Shown: positions 1 through 11,982, numbered from the stretch's first letter. The stretch: DNA of 64,000 bases from Ralstonia mannitolilytica (GCF_905397375.1 NZ_CAJPVG010000017.1:1-64000); one strand, 5' to 3'. Notes: generated from the letters alone by a model not told the origin. Numbers and translations are program-made.

Positions 1-262
1 CTTGTAGTACGCCTGGCGGCTGATGCCGATGTATCGGCAGGCCCGCTCGACACTCAGCCCTTGGACAGCACCGTCGAGCGACCCTGGATTGCGTACCGCT
101 GCTGCGCCTGCCTGTAGCGCAGTTCGCCTCTTTCGACCTGCTCCACGACCGACAGCGTAAAAGCCAGACTGTAGTCCCGCTGCGTTCGCTTCTTTGCCCC
201 TTGCATCTTGACTCTCCTTGCTCCACCAGGAAAAAGTGTCAACCTTATTCAGGACGGGTCAC
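1..262 (-). mobile_element. Truncated IS3-family insertion sequence remnant
   Basis: The minus strand carries an OrfA-like N-terminus (54-206, ATG at 206 behind an AAGGAG site). It breaks off after the motif GRSTVL and is followed, in the -1 frame and running off the left edge, by an OrfB-like stretch with RYIGISRQAYYK. A normal IS3 OrfA is about 100 residues, so the C-terminal half of OrfA and the start of OrfB appear deleted. The segment around 236-262, upstream of OrfA, is a plausible terminal inverted repeat; the other end is outside the window. I expect no transposition from this copy. Confidence 0.75.
54..206 (-). pseudogene. IS3-family transposase OrfA fragment
   Basis: About 50 codons. 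A basic start (QGAKKRTQRDYSLAF) leads into a helix-turn-helix-like segment ending in AIQGRSTVL, typical of OrfA proteins that bind IS3-family ends. In intact elements a leucine-zipper C-terminus follows; here three unrelated residues and a stop follow. The stop lies at the junction with OrfB-like sequence, pointing to an internal deletion rather than a programmed frameshift site. Confidence 0.7.
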
Positions 263-263
263 A

Positions 264-298
264 AGCAATAAAAAAGCCGGCTCCGAAGAGCCGGCTTC
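264..298 (-). terminator. Rho-independent terminator of acnA
   Basis: On the minus strand an 8-bp GCCGGCTC/GAGCCGGC stem (276-283 with 288-295, extendable by two A-T pairs) with a 4-nt loop is followed by a run of T (266-275). It lies about 25 bp past the acnA stop. Confidence 0.85.
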
Positions 299-322
299 GA
301 TCTGCGGCAGCGCAGCGTTGGC

Positions 323-3028
<2,706 letters not shown>

Positions 3029-3422
3029 GGCATGACTCCAAGGCTTAGGGATGCGCGGGGCGCTTGAGGGCGTCCGTTGCAGAGACGTCAAATCAACCAG
3101 TCAAATCACGTACAAACCAACTCCAGCACGACTGCCGCGAGCGCCTTGCCGTCGTCGGTCGGACGGCGATCGCGCTGGCGATCGGCGCGTGCGGGCGGTC
3201 GTGATGTTCGTTGCACTGCATGTCCTCCACGCATGGTCCTCGGCGACACCTCCATGCGTGGGTGACGGCATCTTTGTCATCTCCGGCCGGCTGGCAGCCG
3301 AAGATGGGCCGCGGCGGGATTCCGGCCGCGATGTTCCATGCGTCAGAGCCTGGGCGGCAGGTGCGGGACCGACACGGTCGCGCACTGGCCCGTCGCCCAT
3401 AGCCACTGGCGCAATCCTGCGC
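3029..3422. other. Intergenic region, no gene seen
   Basis: About 390 bp between the acnA start and the MliC-like gene. It should hold the acnA promoter. Reading frames here (for example 3101-3406 minus) are arginine/proline/serine-rich without recognisable domains, and I take them as GC-driven noise. I saw no clear operator or terminator. Confidence 0.5.
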
Positions 3423-3980
3423 TTACTGCTTGGCCGGCTGGGCGCCTTCCGGAGCGGGCGCCGGGGCGGGTGCCGGAGCAGCGCTGTCCTGCATCATCAG
3501 CGGCAGGCCCGCCGGAGCGCGCAGGGCGCCGGCTTGCGTCGGTGCCGGAGCACCGGCCGCCATTTCGGCGGTCTGGCACTCGTCCGCCAGGCGGTGGCCT
3601 TCATTGCGGTCGAACAGCATCGCCTTGGACGGAATGACCACCAAGTCCATCCCCGTCTTCTGGTCGAAGTAGCGGTCGGCGCCGGTGCGGGTCATCTGGC
3701 GCGGCAGCTGGTAGTTCTTGCCCTTCCAGTGCAACGTGATGATCTGGTCGCGGGCCATGTCGCCCTTGATGTACAGGTCATTGCCGAGCTCGCACTTCCA
3801 CTGCACGCCTTCGGGCTGCTCTGCAGCGGCGACCGGAGCCGCTTTCTTGGCAGCCTTCTTCTTGGTCGGAGCCTTCTTCTTGGCGGCCGGCTTGGCGGTG
3901 GTCGAAGTCTGGGCGGTTGCATACTGCGATGCGGCCAGCGACAGAACGCCGGCGCAAGCGCCCACGATGAATTTGTTCAT
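3423..3980 (-). CDS. Secreted MliC-like (C-type lysozyme inhibitor fold) protein
   Basis: 185 residues. A signal peptide (cleavage probably after ATAQ, near residue 24) is followed by an Ala/Lys-rich linker with KKKAPTKKKAAKKA, then a compact domain at about residues 58-138. That domain runs from WKCELGNDLYI through YQLPRQMTRTGADRYF to a second cysteine in ADECQTA, a pattern fitting MliC/PliC periplasmic lysozyme inhibitors. The tail is Pro/Ala-rich. No lipobox cysteine is seen, so it is probably soluble. A general periplasmic role is possible; the inhibitor function is inferred from the fold pattern only. Confidence 0.6.
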   Translation of the reverse strand: MNKFIVGACAGVLSLAASQYATAQTSTTAKPAAKKKAPTKKKAAKKAAPVAAAEQPEGVQWKCELGNDLYIKGDMARDQIITLHWKGKNYQLPRQMTRTGADRYFDQKTGMDLVVIPSKAMLFDRNEGHRLADECQTAEMAAGAPAPTQAGALRAPAGLPLMMQDSAAPAPAPAPAPEGAQPAKQ

Positions 3981-4189
3981 AGGGTTTCCTTCGGTAAGAC
4001 TGGATCAGGGAGGCGGCTGTCCTGGCCGGGATGGCCCAGGCGTGGCGCGCACCGGCCGGTATTTTGACCGATTTGGACGCCGCGCCCAACGTTCTGTTGC
4101 ATGCGCGTGCCACGCACCGTTTCCGTCCAGCCTGCCTCGCTGTTTCGTCTTCCGTTCTCCTTGTCTGAGGGGTGGATAGGCTGCCCGGC

Positions 4190-5086
4190 TCAACCGCGGT
4201 TCTGTGCGAACAGCGCGTCGAGCCTGGCCTCGTAATCGTGGTAACCGATGCTTTCGTACAGTTCCATGCGCGTCTGCATGGTGTCGACGACGTTCTTCTG
4301 CGTGCCGTCGCGCCGGATGGCGGCGTAGACGTTCTCCGCCGCCTTGTTCATCGCGCGGAAGGCGGACAGCGGGTACAGGATCATCGACACGCCCGCCGAG
4401 GCCAGTTCCTCGCGCGTAAACAGCGGCGTCTGGCCAAACTCGGTGATGTTGGCCAGCACCGGCACCTTTACCGCATCGACGAACTTGCGATACATCGACA
4501 GTTCCGTCATCGCTTCGGGAAAGATGGCGTCCGCGCCGGCCTCGACGCAAGCCACGGCGCGCTCCAGGGCGCGGTCCAGGCCTTCGACGGCCAGCGCATC
4601 GGTGCGGGCCATGACGACGAAGCTGGCGTCCGTGCGCGCGTCGACGGCGGCCTTGATGCGGTCCACCATCTCGTCTTTCGAGACAATCTCCTTGTTCGGG
4701 CGATGGCCGCAGCGCTTCGCGCCGACCTGGTCTTCGATATGCATGGCCGCCGCACCGAACTTGATGAGCGACTTGGTCGTGCGGGCGACGTTGAATGCGG
4801 AAGCGCCAAAGCCGGTATCGACATCCACGAGCAGCGGCACATCGCACACGTCCGTGATGCGGCGCACGTCGGTCAGCACGTCGTCCAGGCCCGAGATGCC
4901 CAGGTCGGGCAAGCCCAGCGAGCCGGCCGCCACGCCGCCGCCCGACAGGTAGATCGCGCGGTAGCCGGCGCGCTTGGCGAGCAGGGCGTGGTTGGCATTG
5001 ATCGCGCCGACGATCTGCAACGGCGATTCTTCCGCCAGGGCCTGGCGGAAACGCGCGCCTGCGCTGGTTTGCGGGGTGGCAGTCAT
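4190..5086 (-). CDS. prpB: 2-methylisocitrate lyase
   Basis: 298 residues, PEP mutase/isocitrate lyase superfamily. It cleaves 2-methylisocitrate to pyruvate and succinate in the methylcitrate pathway of propionate use. The active-site loop KRCGHRPNK is the PrpB form (isocitrate lyases have KKCGH), and Mg-binding acidic residues occur in VDVDTGFG and HIEDQ. ATG 5086 has an AGGAG site 5 nt upstream. It sits 16 bp downstream of a CitE-like gene on the same strand and is probably co-transcribed with it. No prpC, prpD or acnD is adjacent, unusual for a prp gene. Confidence 0.9.
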   Translation of the reverse strand: MTATPQTSAGARFRQALAEESPLQIVGAINANHALLAKRAGYRAIYLSGGGVAAGSLGLPDLGISGLDDVLTDVRRITDVCDVPLLVDVDTGFGASAFNVARTTKSLIKFGAAAMHIEDQVGAKRCGHRPNKEIVSKDEMVDRIKAAVDARTDASFVVMARTDALAVEGLDRALERAVACVEAGADAIFPEAMTELSMYRKFVDAVKVPVLANITEFGQTPLFTREELASAGVSMILYPLSAFRAMNKAAENVYAAIRRDGTQKNVVDTMQTRMELYESIGYHDYEARLDALFAQNRG

Positions 5087-5102
5087 GTCGGGTCTCCTTT
5101 TT

Positions 5103-6107
5103 CTATCCGAAGAAACGCGCGGCAGCTTCGGCCGGCATGTCGACGCCCGTCGCGTGAGCGCGTTGCAGCACGGCCCACCAGTACCGATAGCTTGCGCGGT
5201 CGTGCAGGCGGCCGTCATGCTGGATCGGTCCCCACGACGCGTCCTGCGCTGCGGCAAGAATGGCGGCCGCGTGTGTCACTTCTTCGTGCGACGGGCGGAA
5301 TGCGGACACGATCGGCGCAATCTGGTCCGGATGGATACTCCATTTGCGCAGGTAGCCGAATTCGCTGCGGGCGCGCGCAGCGTCGCTGCCGGCGCGTTCC
5401 GGATGCTTGATGTCGGTGCTGACGTTGTGCGATGGCACCTTGCCGTGCGCGTGGCACGCGGCGGAAATCTCGGCCAGCGCGCGGCGGATCAGCGGATGCT
5501 CGAACTGTTCCGGCGAGCCCATCGCCGCGCCCGGGATCGCGCCGTTGTGCGCCGAGACGAAATCCATCAGCCCGAAGCTCAGGCATTCCACCTGCACCAG
5601 CGACGCAATGTCGAACACCTGCGCGAGCGCGCCATGCGTTTCGATCAGCACGTGGATGGGCAGGTGCCGCGCAATGCCGGCTGCCCTGGCGGCCTGGTTC
5701 ACGCGATCGGTCACGCGCGCGACTTCCACCACGTCGCGCACCTTCGGCACGGTCACGTAAGCAAGACGGCTGCCTGCCTGGCCCACGAGGATGTCGACGT
5801 CCTGCGTCCACGCGTCGTGGTTCGGGTCGTGAATGCGGACGCCGACGCGGTTGAAGTGGTTGTCGTCGCTGTTGATGAGCGCGGCGGCGAGTTCGGCATG
5901 CGCGCGCTCCTGGCCGACGGCGGCGCCGTCCTCGCAATCGAACGTGATGTCGAACACCGGGCCAAGGGCTTGTTGCAGGGCGAGCGACTTGCGCATCAGC
6001 CTTTCCGCGCCCGCGTAGTGGTCGCAGACAGGCAGTTGCGCCGGCATGGCATCGTCCTGGAACAAAACCTCGGTGGGATGCACTGCGTTGTAAGGGTTGG
6101 GTGGCAT
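5103..6107 (-). CDS. HpcH/HpaI aldolase / CitE-like CoA-ester lyase
   Basis: 334 residues, CitE-like TIM-barrel family (citrate lyase beta, malyl-CoA and citramalyl-CoA lyases). Seen are FDCEDGAAVG (acidic metal ligand), a conserved Arg in the GVRIHDPNH strand, IETHGAL and a C-terminal KWSIHPDQI motif typical of malyl-CoA-type lyases. No CitF or CitD lies nearby, so it is not part of a citrate lyase complex. Substrate is uncertain; a C4-C5 malyl- or citramalyl-CoA type is most likely. The ATG at 6107 has only a weak ribosome site; ATG 6047 is an alternative start. Confidence 0.8.
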   Translation of the reverse strand: MPPNPYNAVHPTEVLFQDDAMPAQLPVCDHYAGAERLMRKSLALQQALGPVFDITFDCEDGAAVGQERAHAELAAALINSDDNHFNRVGVRIHDPNHDAWTQDVDILVGQAGSRLAYVTVPKVRDVVEVARVTDRVNQAARAAGIARHLPIHVLIETHGALAQVFDIASLVQVECLSFGLMDFVSAHNGAIPGAAMGSPEQFEHPLIRRALAEISAACHAHGKVPSHNVSTDIKHPERAGSDAARARSEFGYLRKWSIHPDQIAPIVSAFRPSHEEVTHAAAILAAAQDASWGPIQHDGRLHDRASYRYWWAVLQRAHATGVDMPAEAAARFFG

Positions 6108-6136
6108 GTCCTGCGTGGCGCCAGGGTTCGGATGTG

Positions 6137-6174
6137 AAAAAACCGGAGGGTTCGCTGGCGACCGCCTCCGGTTT
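6137..6174 (-). terminator. Terminator of mdh
   Basis: On the minus strand a 10-bp stem (6140-6149 with 6165-6174, AAACCGGAGG/CCTCCGGTTT) is followed by six T residues (6137-6142), 18 bp past the mdh stop. It separates mdh from the CitE-like/prpB pair. Confidence 0.85.
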
Positions 6175-6192
6175 CTTCGTCAGATCATGCGA

Positions 6193-7182
<990 letters not shown>

Positions 7183-7321
7183 GAGAACTCTCCAAACGGT
7201 AGTGAAAGCGGATCGCACTGCGCGCGGCGGGCATCCTGGCGGGATGCGAGTGCAGCCTCGCAGGCATTGCCGGCAACGGTCGGCGCCTCATGGGCGGACG
7301 GCTCGGAATCGGCAAGAGCCT

Positions 7322-7335
7322 CGCAGTTTACTGCG
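7322..7335. repeat. Palindrome CGCAGT-TT-ACTGCG containing GTTTAC
   Basis: A 6-bp inverted repeat with a 2-nt centre in the mdh-gntR divergent region. It contains GTTTAC, one form of GTWWAC. A role as operator or methylation-sensitive site is inference. Confidence 0.4.
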
Positions 7336-7459
7336 TCCGCATGGCGATGTGGAAACACACTTGCGATTGACCTTGGGGCCGTCGTGGCATGGGTGCGCCT
7401 CGTCGCCCGGAACAGGCGCGAGTGTAGGCCCGGCCTCAATTCAAAGTCAATCAATCTTC

Positions 7460-7475
7460 TGTCTTATATAAGACA
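7460..7475. promoter_or_regulatory. Candidate GntR operator, 16-bp perfect palindrome
   Basis: TGTCTTATATAAGACA is perfectly self-complementary in otherwise GC-rich DNA, and a further half site (ATAAGAC) follows at 7475-7481. It lies about 60 bp upstream of the gntR start and between the divergent mdh and gntR genes, as expected for an autoregulatory operator of this family. Confidence 0.6.
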
Positions 7476-7534
7476 TAAGACATTCTATAAACGGGCTGGA
7501 CGCCTTTGTCGCTTTTGTGGTGAAATCGGCGGTT

Positions 7535-8347
7535 ATGTCGAGCACATCAAGCCCTCAATCCGCTGCCATGCCGCCGTCTTCGGGCGGTGAGGCGGGCGCG
7601 TCGCCTGCACCTGCGGGCACAGGGGGCGGCTCACCCACGTTCAGTCCGCTGTACCAGCAGATCAAGACGCTGATCCTGCAAAGCCTGCAAGCCGGCGAGT
7701 GGAAGCCCGGCGAGATGATCCCCAGCGAAATGGAATTGGCGGCCCGCTACAAGGTCAGCCAGGGGACGGTGCGCAAGGCGATCGACGAGTTGGCAGCCGA
7801 AAACCTGGTGGCACGGCGGCAGGGCAAGGGCACGTTCGTCACCACGCATTACGAAGAGGGCGTCCAGTTCCGATTCTTGCGCCTGATGCCGGAGCAGGGC
7901 GAGCAGCACTATCCGAGCAGTCGTGTGCTCGAGTGCAAGCGCCTGCGCGCACCGGCCGAGATCGCGCGCCTGCTCGAGCTCAAGGCCGGCGACAGCGTCG
8001 TGCAGATCCGTCGCGTGCTGTTCTTTTCCGGCGAGCCCACCGTGTTTGAAGAGATCTGGCTGCCCGGCGCGAGCTTCAAGGGACTGACGGCCGAGAAGCT
8101 GACCGAGTGGAAGGGCCCGATGTACGCGTTCTTCGAGGCGGAATTCGGCGTGCGCATGCTGCGTGCCACGGAGCGGATCCGCGCGGTCGCGGCCGATGCG
8201 GCCACCGCCGAGCTGCTGTCGGTGACAGCCGGCTCGCCGTTGCTGTCGGTGGAGCGCGTCTCGCACACGTTCGGCGACAAACCGGTGGAATTGCGCCGTG
8301 GTCTCTACGTCACGACGCGGCATTACTACCAGAACGAATTGAATTGA
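7535..8347 (+). CDS. GntR-family regulator (HutC/UTRA subfamily)
   Basis: About 270 residues. A Gly/Pro/Ser-rich N-terminal tail is followed by a winged helix (SPLYQQIKTLIL, IPSEMELAARYKVSQGTVRKAIDELAAENLV, RQGKGTFV) and a C-terminal UTRA ligand-binding domain (LLELKAGDSVVQIRRVLFFSGEP, and a closing LRRGLYVTTRHYY). Placement divergent from mdh and directly upstream of sdhCDAB suggests control of TCA-cycle genes by an organic acid; that is inference. The ATG at 7535 is chosen over the GTG at 7517; an ATG at 7568 is also possible because the tail is not conserved in kind. Confidence 0.85.
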   Translation: MSSTSSPQSAAMPPSSGGEAGASPAPAGTGGGSPTFSPLYQQIKTLILQSLQAGEWKPGEMIPSEMELAARYKVSQGTVRKAIDELAAENLVARRQGKGTFVTTHYEEGVQFRFLRLMPEQGEQHYPSSRVLECKRLRAPAEIARLLELKAGDSVVQIRRVLFFSGEPTVFEEIWLPGASFKGLTAEKLTEWKGPMYAFFEAEFGVRMLRATERIRAVAADAATAELLSVTAGSPLLSVERVSHTFGDKPVELRRGLYVTTRHYYQNELN

Positions 8348-8611
8348 CGACGCGGTGGAGTCGGGGCCGGCTTCCGCGGCCCCGACAGCGTCGTGATTTG
8401 TGTGGCGCGCAACAGCGCATTGCGCGTCGTGAAGGCGGTGTAGAGAGGACAATCGCCCCCGTGTCACGCCACTGGCAGGCGAGGGCAGGAAGCACAAAAG
8501 TGGAGCGCGGCGGATGGAATTATTGGTGCGCTGCGCAACAAAAGCGCGCTAGAATCTCGCGGATTTGTGCAAAGCAGTTTTGTTTGTTGATTAGCCAATT
8601 GGGGTCTGACC

Positions 8612-9022
8612 ATGGCAGAAGCCATCAAGAAAGCCAGGCCGGAATTCAGGAACATCGGTTTGGGCGACATCGCCCGCTACCGCTTGCCCTGGGCCGGTAA
8701 GGTGTCCATCCTGCATCGTGCCAGCGGTGCGCTGATGTTCCTTCTTCTTCCGTTCGTGCTGTATCTGTTCGAGCAGAGCATCACCTCGGAAATCAGTTTC
8801 GCCAAGTTCTCGGCGCTTCTGTCCAACGGCTTCGCCAAGGTCGTCGTCCTCGCACTCATCTGGGCGTATCTGCACCATTTCTGCGCCGGCATCCGCTACC
8901 TGATCCTTGATCTGCATATCGGCATCGACAAGACGTCGGCTTCCAAGTCGGCTGTCAGCGTGCTCATCGTGAGCCTGCTGCTGACCGTCGTGTTCGGCGC
9001 CAAGCTGTTCGGCCTGTTCTGA
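8612..9022 (+). CDS. sdhC: Succinate dehydrogenase cytochrome b556 subunit
   Basis: 136 residues, three membrane helices. The conserved SILHRASGALM segment (quinone-binding Ser and Arg) and the heme-ligand His region HHFCAGIRYLILD are present. With SdhD it anchors complex II in the inner membrane and passes electrons to ubiquinone. First gene of sdhCDAB-sdhE; only 10 bp separate it from sdhD. The 264-bp upstream gap after gntR should hold the operon promoter. Confidence 0.95.
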   Translation: MAEAIKKARPEFRNIGLGDIARYRLPWAGKVSILHRASGALMFLLLPFVLYLFEQSITSEISFAKFSALLSNGFAKVVVLALIWAYLHHFCAGIRYLILDLHIGIDKTSASKSAVSVLIVSLLLTVVFGAKLFGLF

Positions 9023-9032
9023 GGAGCGTCTG

Positions 9033-9398
9033 ATGGCAAATAACAATATCGGTCCCAAGCGCCTCGTCGTCGGCGCGCACTACGGCCTGAAGGATTTCCT
9101 CGCGCAGCGTGTCACCGCCGTGATCATGGCGGTCTACACCATCGTGCTGCTGGCCGCCTTCCTGCTCTCGAAAGACACGTCCTATCAAAGCTGGGCTGGG
9201 CTCTTCGCCAACCAGTGGATGAAGCTGCTGACGTTCCTGGCGCTCCTGTCGCTTGCGTATCACGCCTGGATCGGTGTGCGCGATATCTGGATGGACTACG
9301 TGAAGCCCGTGGCAGTGCGTTTGACGCTGCAAGTGTTGACGATTCTGTGGCTCGTCGGTTGTGCGGGCTACGCAGCTCAGATTCTCTGGAGGGTTTAA
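9033..9398 (+). CDS. sdhD: Succinate dehydrogenase membrane anchor subunit
   Basis: 121 residues with three hydrophobic helices. The first loop has GAHYGLKDFLAQRVTAV and helix 2 has AYHAWIGVRDIWMDY, which carries the heme-binding His and the quinone-site Asp-Tyr region. Partner of SdhC in complex II. It follows sdhC by 10 bp behind a GAGGAGCG site and is followed by sdhA after 3 bp, so the three are translationally close. Confidence 0.93.
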   Translation: MANNNIGPKRLVVGAHYGLKDFLAQRVTAVIMAVYTIVLLAAFLLSKDTSYQSWAGLFANQWMKLLTFLALLSLAYHAWIGVRDIWMDYVKPVAVRLTLQVLTILWLVGCAGYAAQILWRV

Positions 9399-9401
9399 GA
9401 C

Positions 9402-11180
9402 ATGGTCGCAGTCAAGACTGGGCTGCCGCGCCGCAAATTCGACGTCGTGATCGTCGGTGCGGGCGGTTCGGGCATGCGTGCATCGCTGCAGCTGGCAGAA
9501 GCCGGCCTTTCCGTGGCCGTGCTGTCCAAGGTGTTCCCCACCCGCTCGCACACCGTGGCGGCGCAGGGTGGCATCGGGGCGTCGCTCGGCAACATGAGCG
9601 AAGACAACTGGCACTATCACTTCTACGACACCGTCAAAGGTTCCGACTGGCTCGGCGACCAGGACGCGATCGAATTCATGTGCCGCCAGGCACCGAACGT
9701 GGTCTATGAGCTGGAACACTTCGGCATGCCGTTCGACCGCAACGCCGACGGCACCATCTACCAGCGTCCGTTCGGCGGCCACACGTCGAACTACGGCGAG
9801 AAGCCCGTGCAGCGTGCCTGCGCTGCGGCTGACCGCACCGGCCACGCGCTGCTGCACACGCTGTATCAGCGCAACGTGCGCGCCAAGACCCACTTCTTCG
9901 TCGAATGGATGGCGCTGGATCTGATCCGCGACCAGGAAGGCGATGTGCTGGGCGTGACCGCGCTCGAAATGGAAACCGGCGAGGTCTACATCCTCGAAGC
10001 CAAGGCGACGCTGTTCGCCACGGGCGGTGCCGGCCGTATCTACGCGGCCTCCACCAACGCCTTCATCAACACGGGCGATGGCCTGGGCATGGCCGCGCGC
10101 GCCGGCATCCCGCTGGAAGACATGGAGTTCTGGCAGTTCCACCCGACCGGCGTGGCCGGCGCGGGTGTGCTGATCACGGAAGGCGTGCGCGGGGAAGGCG
10201 GCATCCTGCGCAACAAGGACGGCGAGCGCTTCATGGAGCGCTATGCCCCGACGCTGAAGGATCTGGCGCCGCGTGACTTCGTGTCGCGCTCGATGGACCA
10301 GGAAATCAAGGAAGGCCGCGGCTGCGGCCCGAACGGCGACTACGTGCTGCTCGACCTGACCCACGTCGGCGCCGAGACCATCATGAAGCGTCTGCCGTCC
10401 ATCCGGGAGATCGGCCTCAAGTTCGCCAACGTGGACGCGATCAAGGAGCCGATTCCGGTGGTGCCGACCATCCACTACCAGATGGGCGGTATTCCGACGA
10501 ACTATCACGGCCAGGTCGTGGTGCCGAAGAACGGCAACCCGAACGAAGTCGTCAACGGTTTCTACGCCATCGGCGAATGCTCGTGCGTGTCGGTGCACGG
10601 CGCCAACCGCCTGGGCACGAACTCGCTGCTGGACCTTGTGGTCTTCGGCCGTTCGGCGGGCAACCACATCATTGCGCAGAACCTGAAGAACCGCGAGCAC
10701 AAGCCGCTGCCGGCCGACGCTGCCGACCGTGCGCTGGAGCGTCTGGCGAAGCTGGATTCGTCCACGTCGGGCGAGTACGCGCAGGACGTGGCCAACGATA
10801 TCCGCCGCAACATGCAGTCGCACGCGGGCGTGTTCCGCACGCAGGCGCTCATGGACGAAGGCGTGCAGCGCATCATGGAAGTGGCCGAGCGCGGCGCCAA
10901 CATCCACCTAAAGGACAAGTCCAAGGTGTTCAACACCGCGCGCGTCGAAGCGCTGGAAGTCGCCAACCTGGTGGAAGTGGCCAAGGCGACGATGGTGTCG
11001 GCGGCTGCCCGCAAGGAATCGCGCGGTGCGCACGCCCACAGCGACTTCCCGAACCGCGACGATGACAACTGGCTCAAGCACACGCTGTGGTACAGCGAAG
11101 GCAATCGTCTCGATTACAAGCCCGTGCAGATGAAGCCGCTGACGGTGGAAACCGTGCCGCCGAAGGCGCGTACGTTCTAA
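9402..11180 (+). CDS. sdhA: Succinate dehydrogenase flavoprotein subunit
   Basis: 592 residues, full length. It oxidises succinate to fumarate. FAD-binding VIVGAGGSGMRASLQLAEAG is at the N-terminus, the covalent FAD His lies in RSHTVAAQGG, and catalytic/substrate residues appear in FHPTGVAG, EGVRGEGG and HGANRLGTNSLLDLVVFGR. Third gene of the operon; ends 30 bp before sdhB. Confidence 0.97.
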   Translation: MVAVKTGLPRRKFDVVIVGAGGSGMRASLQLAEAGLSVAVLSKVFPTRSHTVAAQGGIGASLGNMSEDNWHYHFYDTVKGSDWLGDQDAIEFMCRQAPNVVYELEHFGMPFDRNADGTIYQRPFGGHTSNYGEKPVQRACAAADRTGHALLHTLYQRNVRAKTHFFVEWMALDLIRDQEGDVLGVTALEMETGEVYILEAKATLFATGGAGRIYAASTNAFINTGDGLGMAARAGIPLEDMEFWQFHPTGVAGAGVLITEGVRGEGGILRNKDGERFMERYAPTLKDLAPRDFVSRSMDQEIKEGRGCGPNGDYVLLDLTHVGAETIMKRLPSIREIGLKFANVDAIKEPIPVVPTIHYQMGGIPTNYHGQVVVPKNGNPNEVVNGFYAIGECSCVSVHGANRLGTNSLLDLVVFGRSAGNHIIAQNLKNREHKPLPADAADRALERLAKLDSSTSGEYAQDVANDIRRNMQSHAGVFRTQALMDEGVQRIMEVAERGANIHLKDKSKVFNTARVEALEVANLVEVAKATMVSAAARKESRGAHAHSDFPNRDDDNWLKHTLWYSEGNRLDYKPVQMKPLTVETVPPKARTF

Positions 11181-11210
11181 CCGGCCGGCTCAGATAAGGG
11201 ACCCGCAAAA

Positions 11211-11912
11211 ATGAAGCGAATTTTTGAAGTCTATCGCTACGATCCGGACAAGGACGCAGCCCCCCGCATGCAGACCTACGAGGTAGAACTCGACGGCCAC
11301 GAGCGCATGCTGCTCGACGCGCTGGTCAAGCTGAAGAAGCTGGACGAGTCGATCGCGTTCCGTCGCTCGTGCCGCGAAGGCGTGTGCGGCTCCGACGCCA
11401 TGAACATCAACGGCAAGAATGGTCTCGCCTGCCTCACCAACATGCGGGAGCTGCCGGAGAAGATCGTGCTGCGTCCGCTGCCGGGCCTGCCCGTGGTGCG
11501 CGACCTGATCGTCGACATGACGCAGTTCTTCAACCAGTACCACTCGATCAAGCCGTACCTGATCAACGACGAGCCGCCGCCCGAGAAAGAGCGTCTGCAG
11601 TCGCCGGAGGAGCGTGAAGAACTGGACGGCCTGTACGAGTGCATTCTGTGCGCGAGCTGCTCGACGTCATGCCCGTCGTTCTGGTGGAACCCGGACAAGT
11701 TCGTCGGCCCGGCCGGTCTGCTGCAGGCGTATCGATTCATCGCCGACAGCCGCGACCAGGCGACCAGCGAGCGTCTGGACAACCTGGAAGATCCGTACCG
11801 CCTGTTCCGCTGCCACACCATCATGAACTGCGTCGATGTGTGCCCGAAGGGCCTGAACCCGACCAAGGCCATCGGCAAGATCAAGGAATTGATGGTGCGC
11901 CGCGCGGTGTAA
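11211..11912 (+). CDS. sdhB: Succinate dehydrogenase iron-sulfur subunit
   Basis: 233 residues. N-terminal 2Fe-2S ferredoxin domain (CREGVCGSDAMNINGKNGLAC) and C-terminal domain with 4Fe-4S and 3Fe-4S cysteines (CILCASCSTSCP, CHTIMNCVDVCPKGLNP). It carries electrons from SdhA FAD to the membrane quinone site. A strong hairpin (11939-11971) sits between this gene and sdhE. Confidence 0.97.
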   Translation: MKRIFEVYRYDPDKDAAPRMQTYEVELDGHERMLLDALVKLKKLDESIAFRRSCREGVCGSDAMNINGKNGLACLTNMRELPEKIVLRPLPGLPVVRDLIVDMTQFFNQYHSIKPYLINDEPPPEKERLQSPEEREELDGLYECILCASCSTSCPSFWWNPDKFVGPAGLLQAYRFIADSRDQATSERLDNLEDPYRLFRCHTIMNCVDVCPKGLNPTKAIGKIKELMVRRAV

Positions 11913-11938
11913 GCCGCGAGTCAGCGCCGTTTGGCATC

Positions 11939-11971
11939 GTGTGTCGCCGGAGCCGGTTTCCGGCGACACAC
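11939..11971 (+). other. 12-bp perfect hairpin between sdhB and sdhE
   Basis: GTGTGTCGCCGG (11939-11950) pairs perfectly with CCGGCGACACAC (11960-11971) around a 9-nt loop. No T-run follows, so it is not an ordinary intrinsic terminator. It may stabilise the 3' end of sdhB mRNA or lower sdhE expression. Confidence 0.6.
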
Positions 11972-11982
11972 TCTTCAGAAGC

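Noticed and set aside
3101..3406. Possible 101-residue gene between acnA and the MliC-like gene
   Set aside because: Arg/Ser/Pro-rich, no ribosome site, no structure expected; left as intergenic.
8964..10907. Long minus-strand frame opposite sdhD/sdhA
   Set aside because: Shadow of sdhA with low-complexity composition and no ribosome site.
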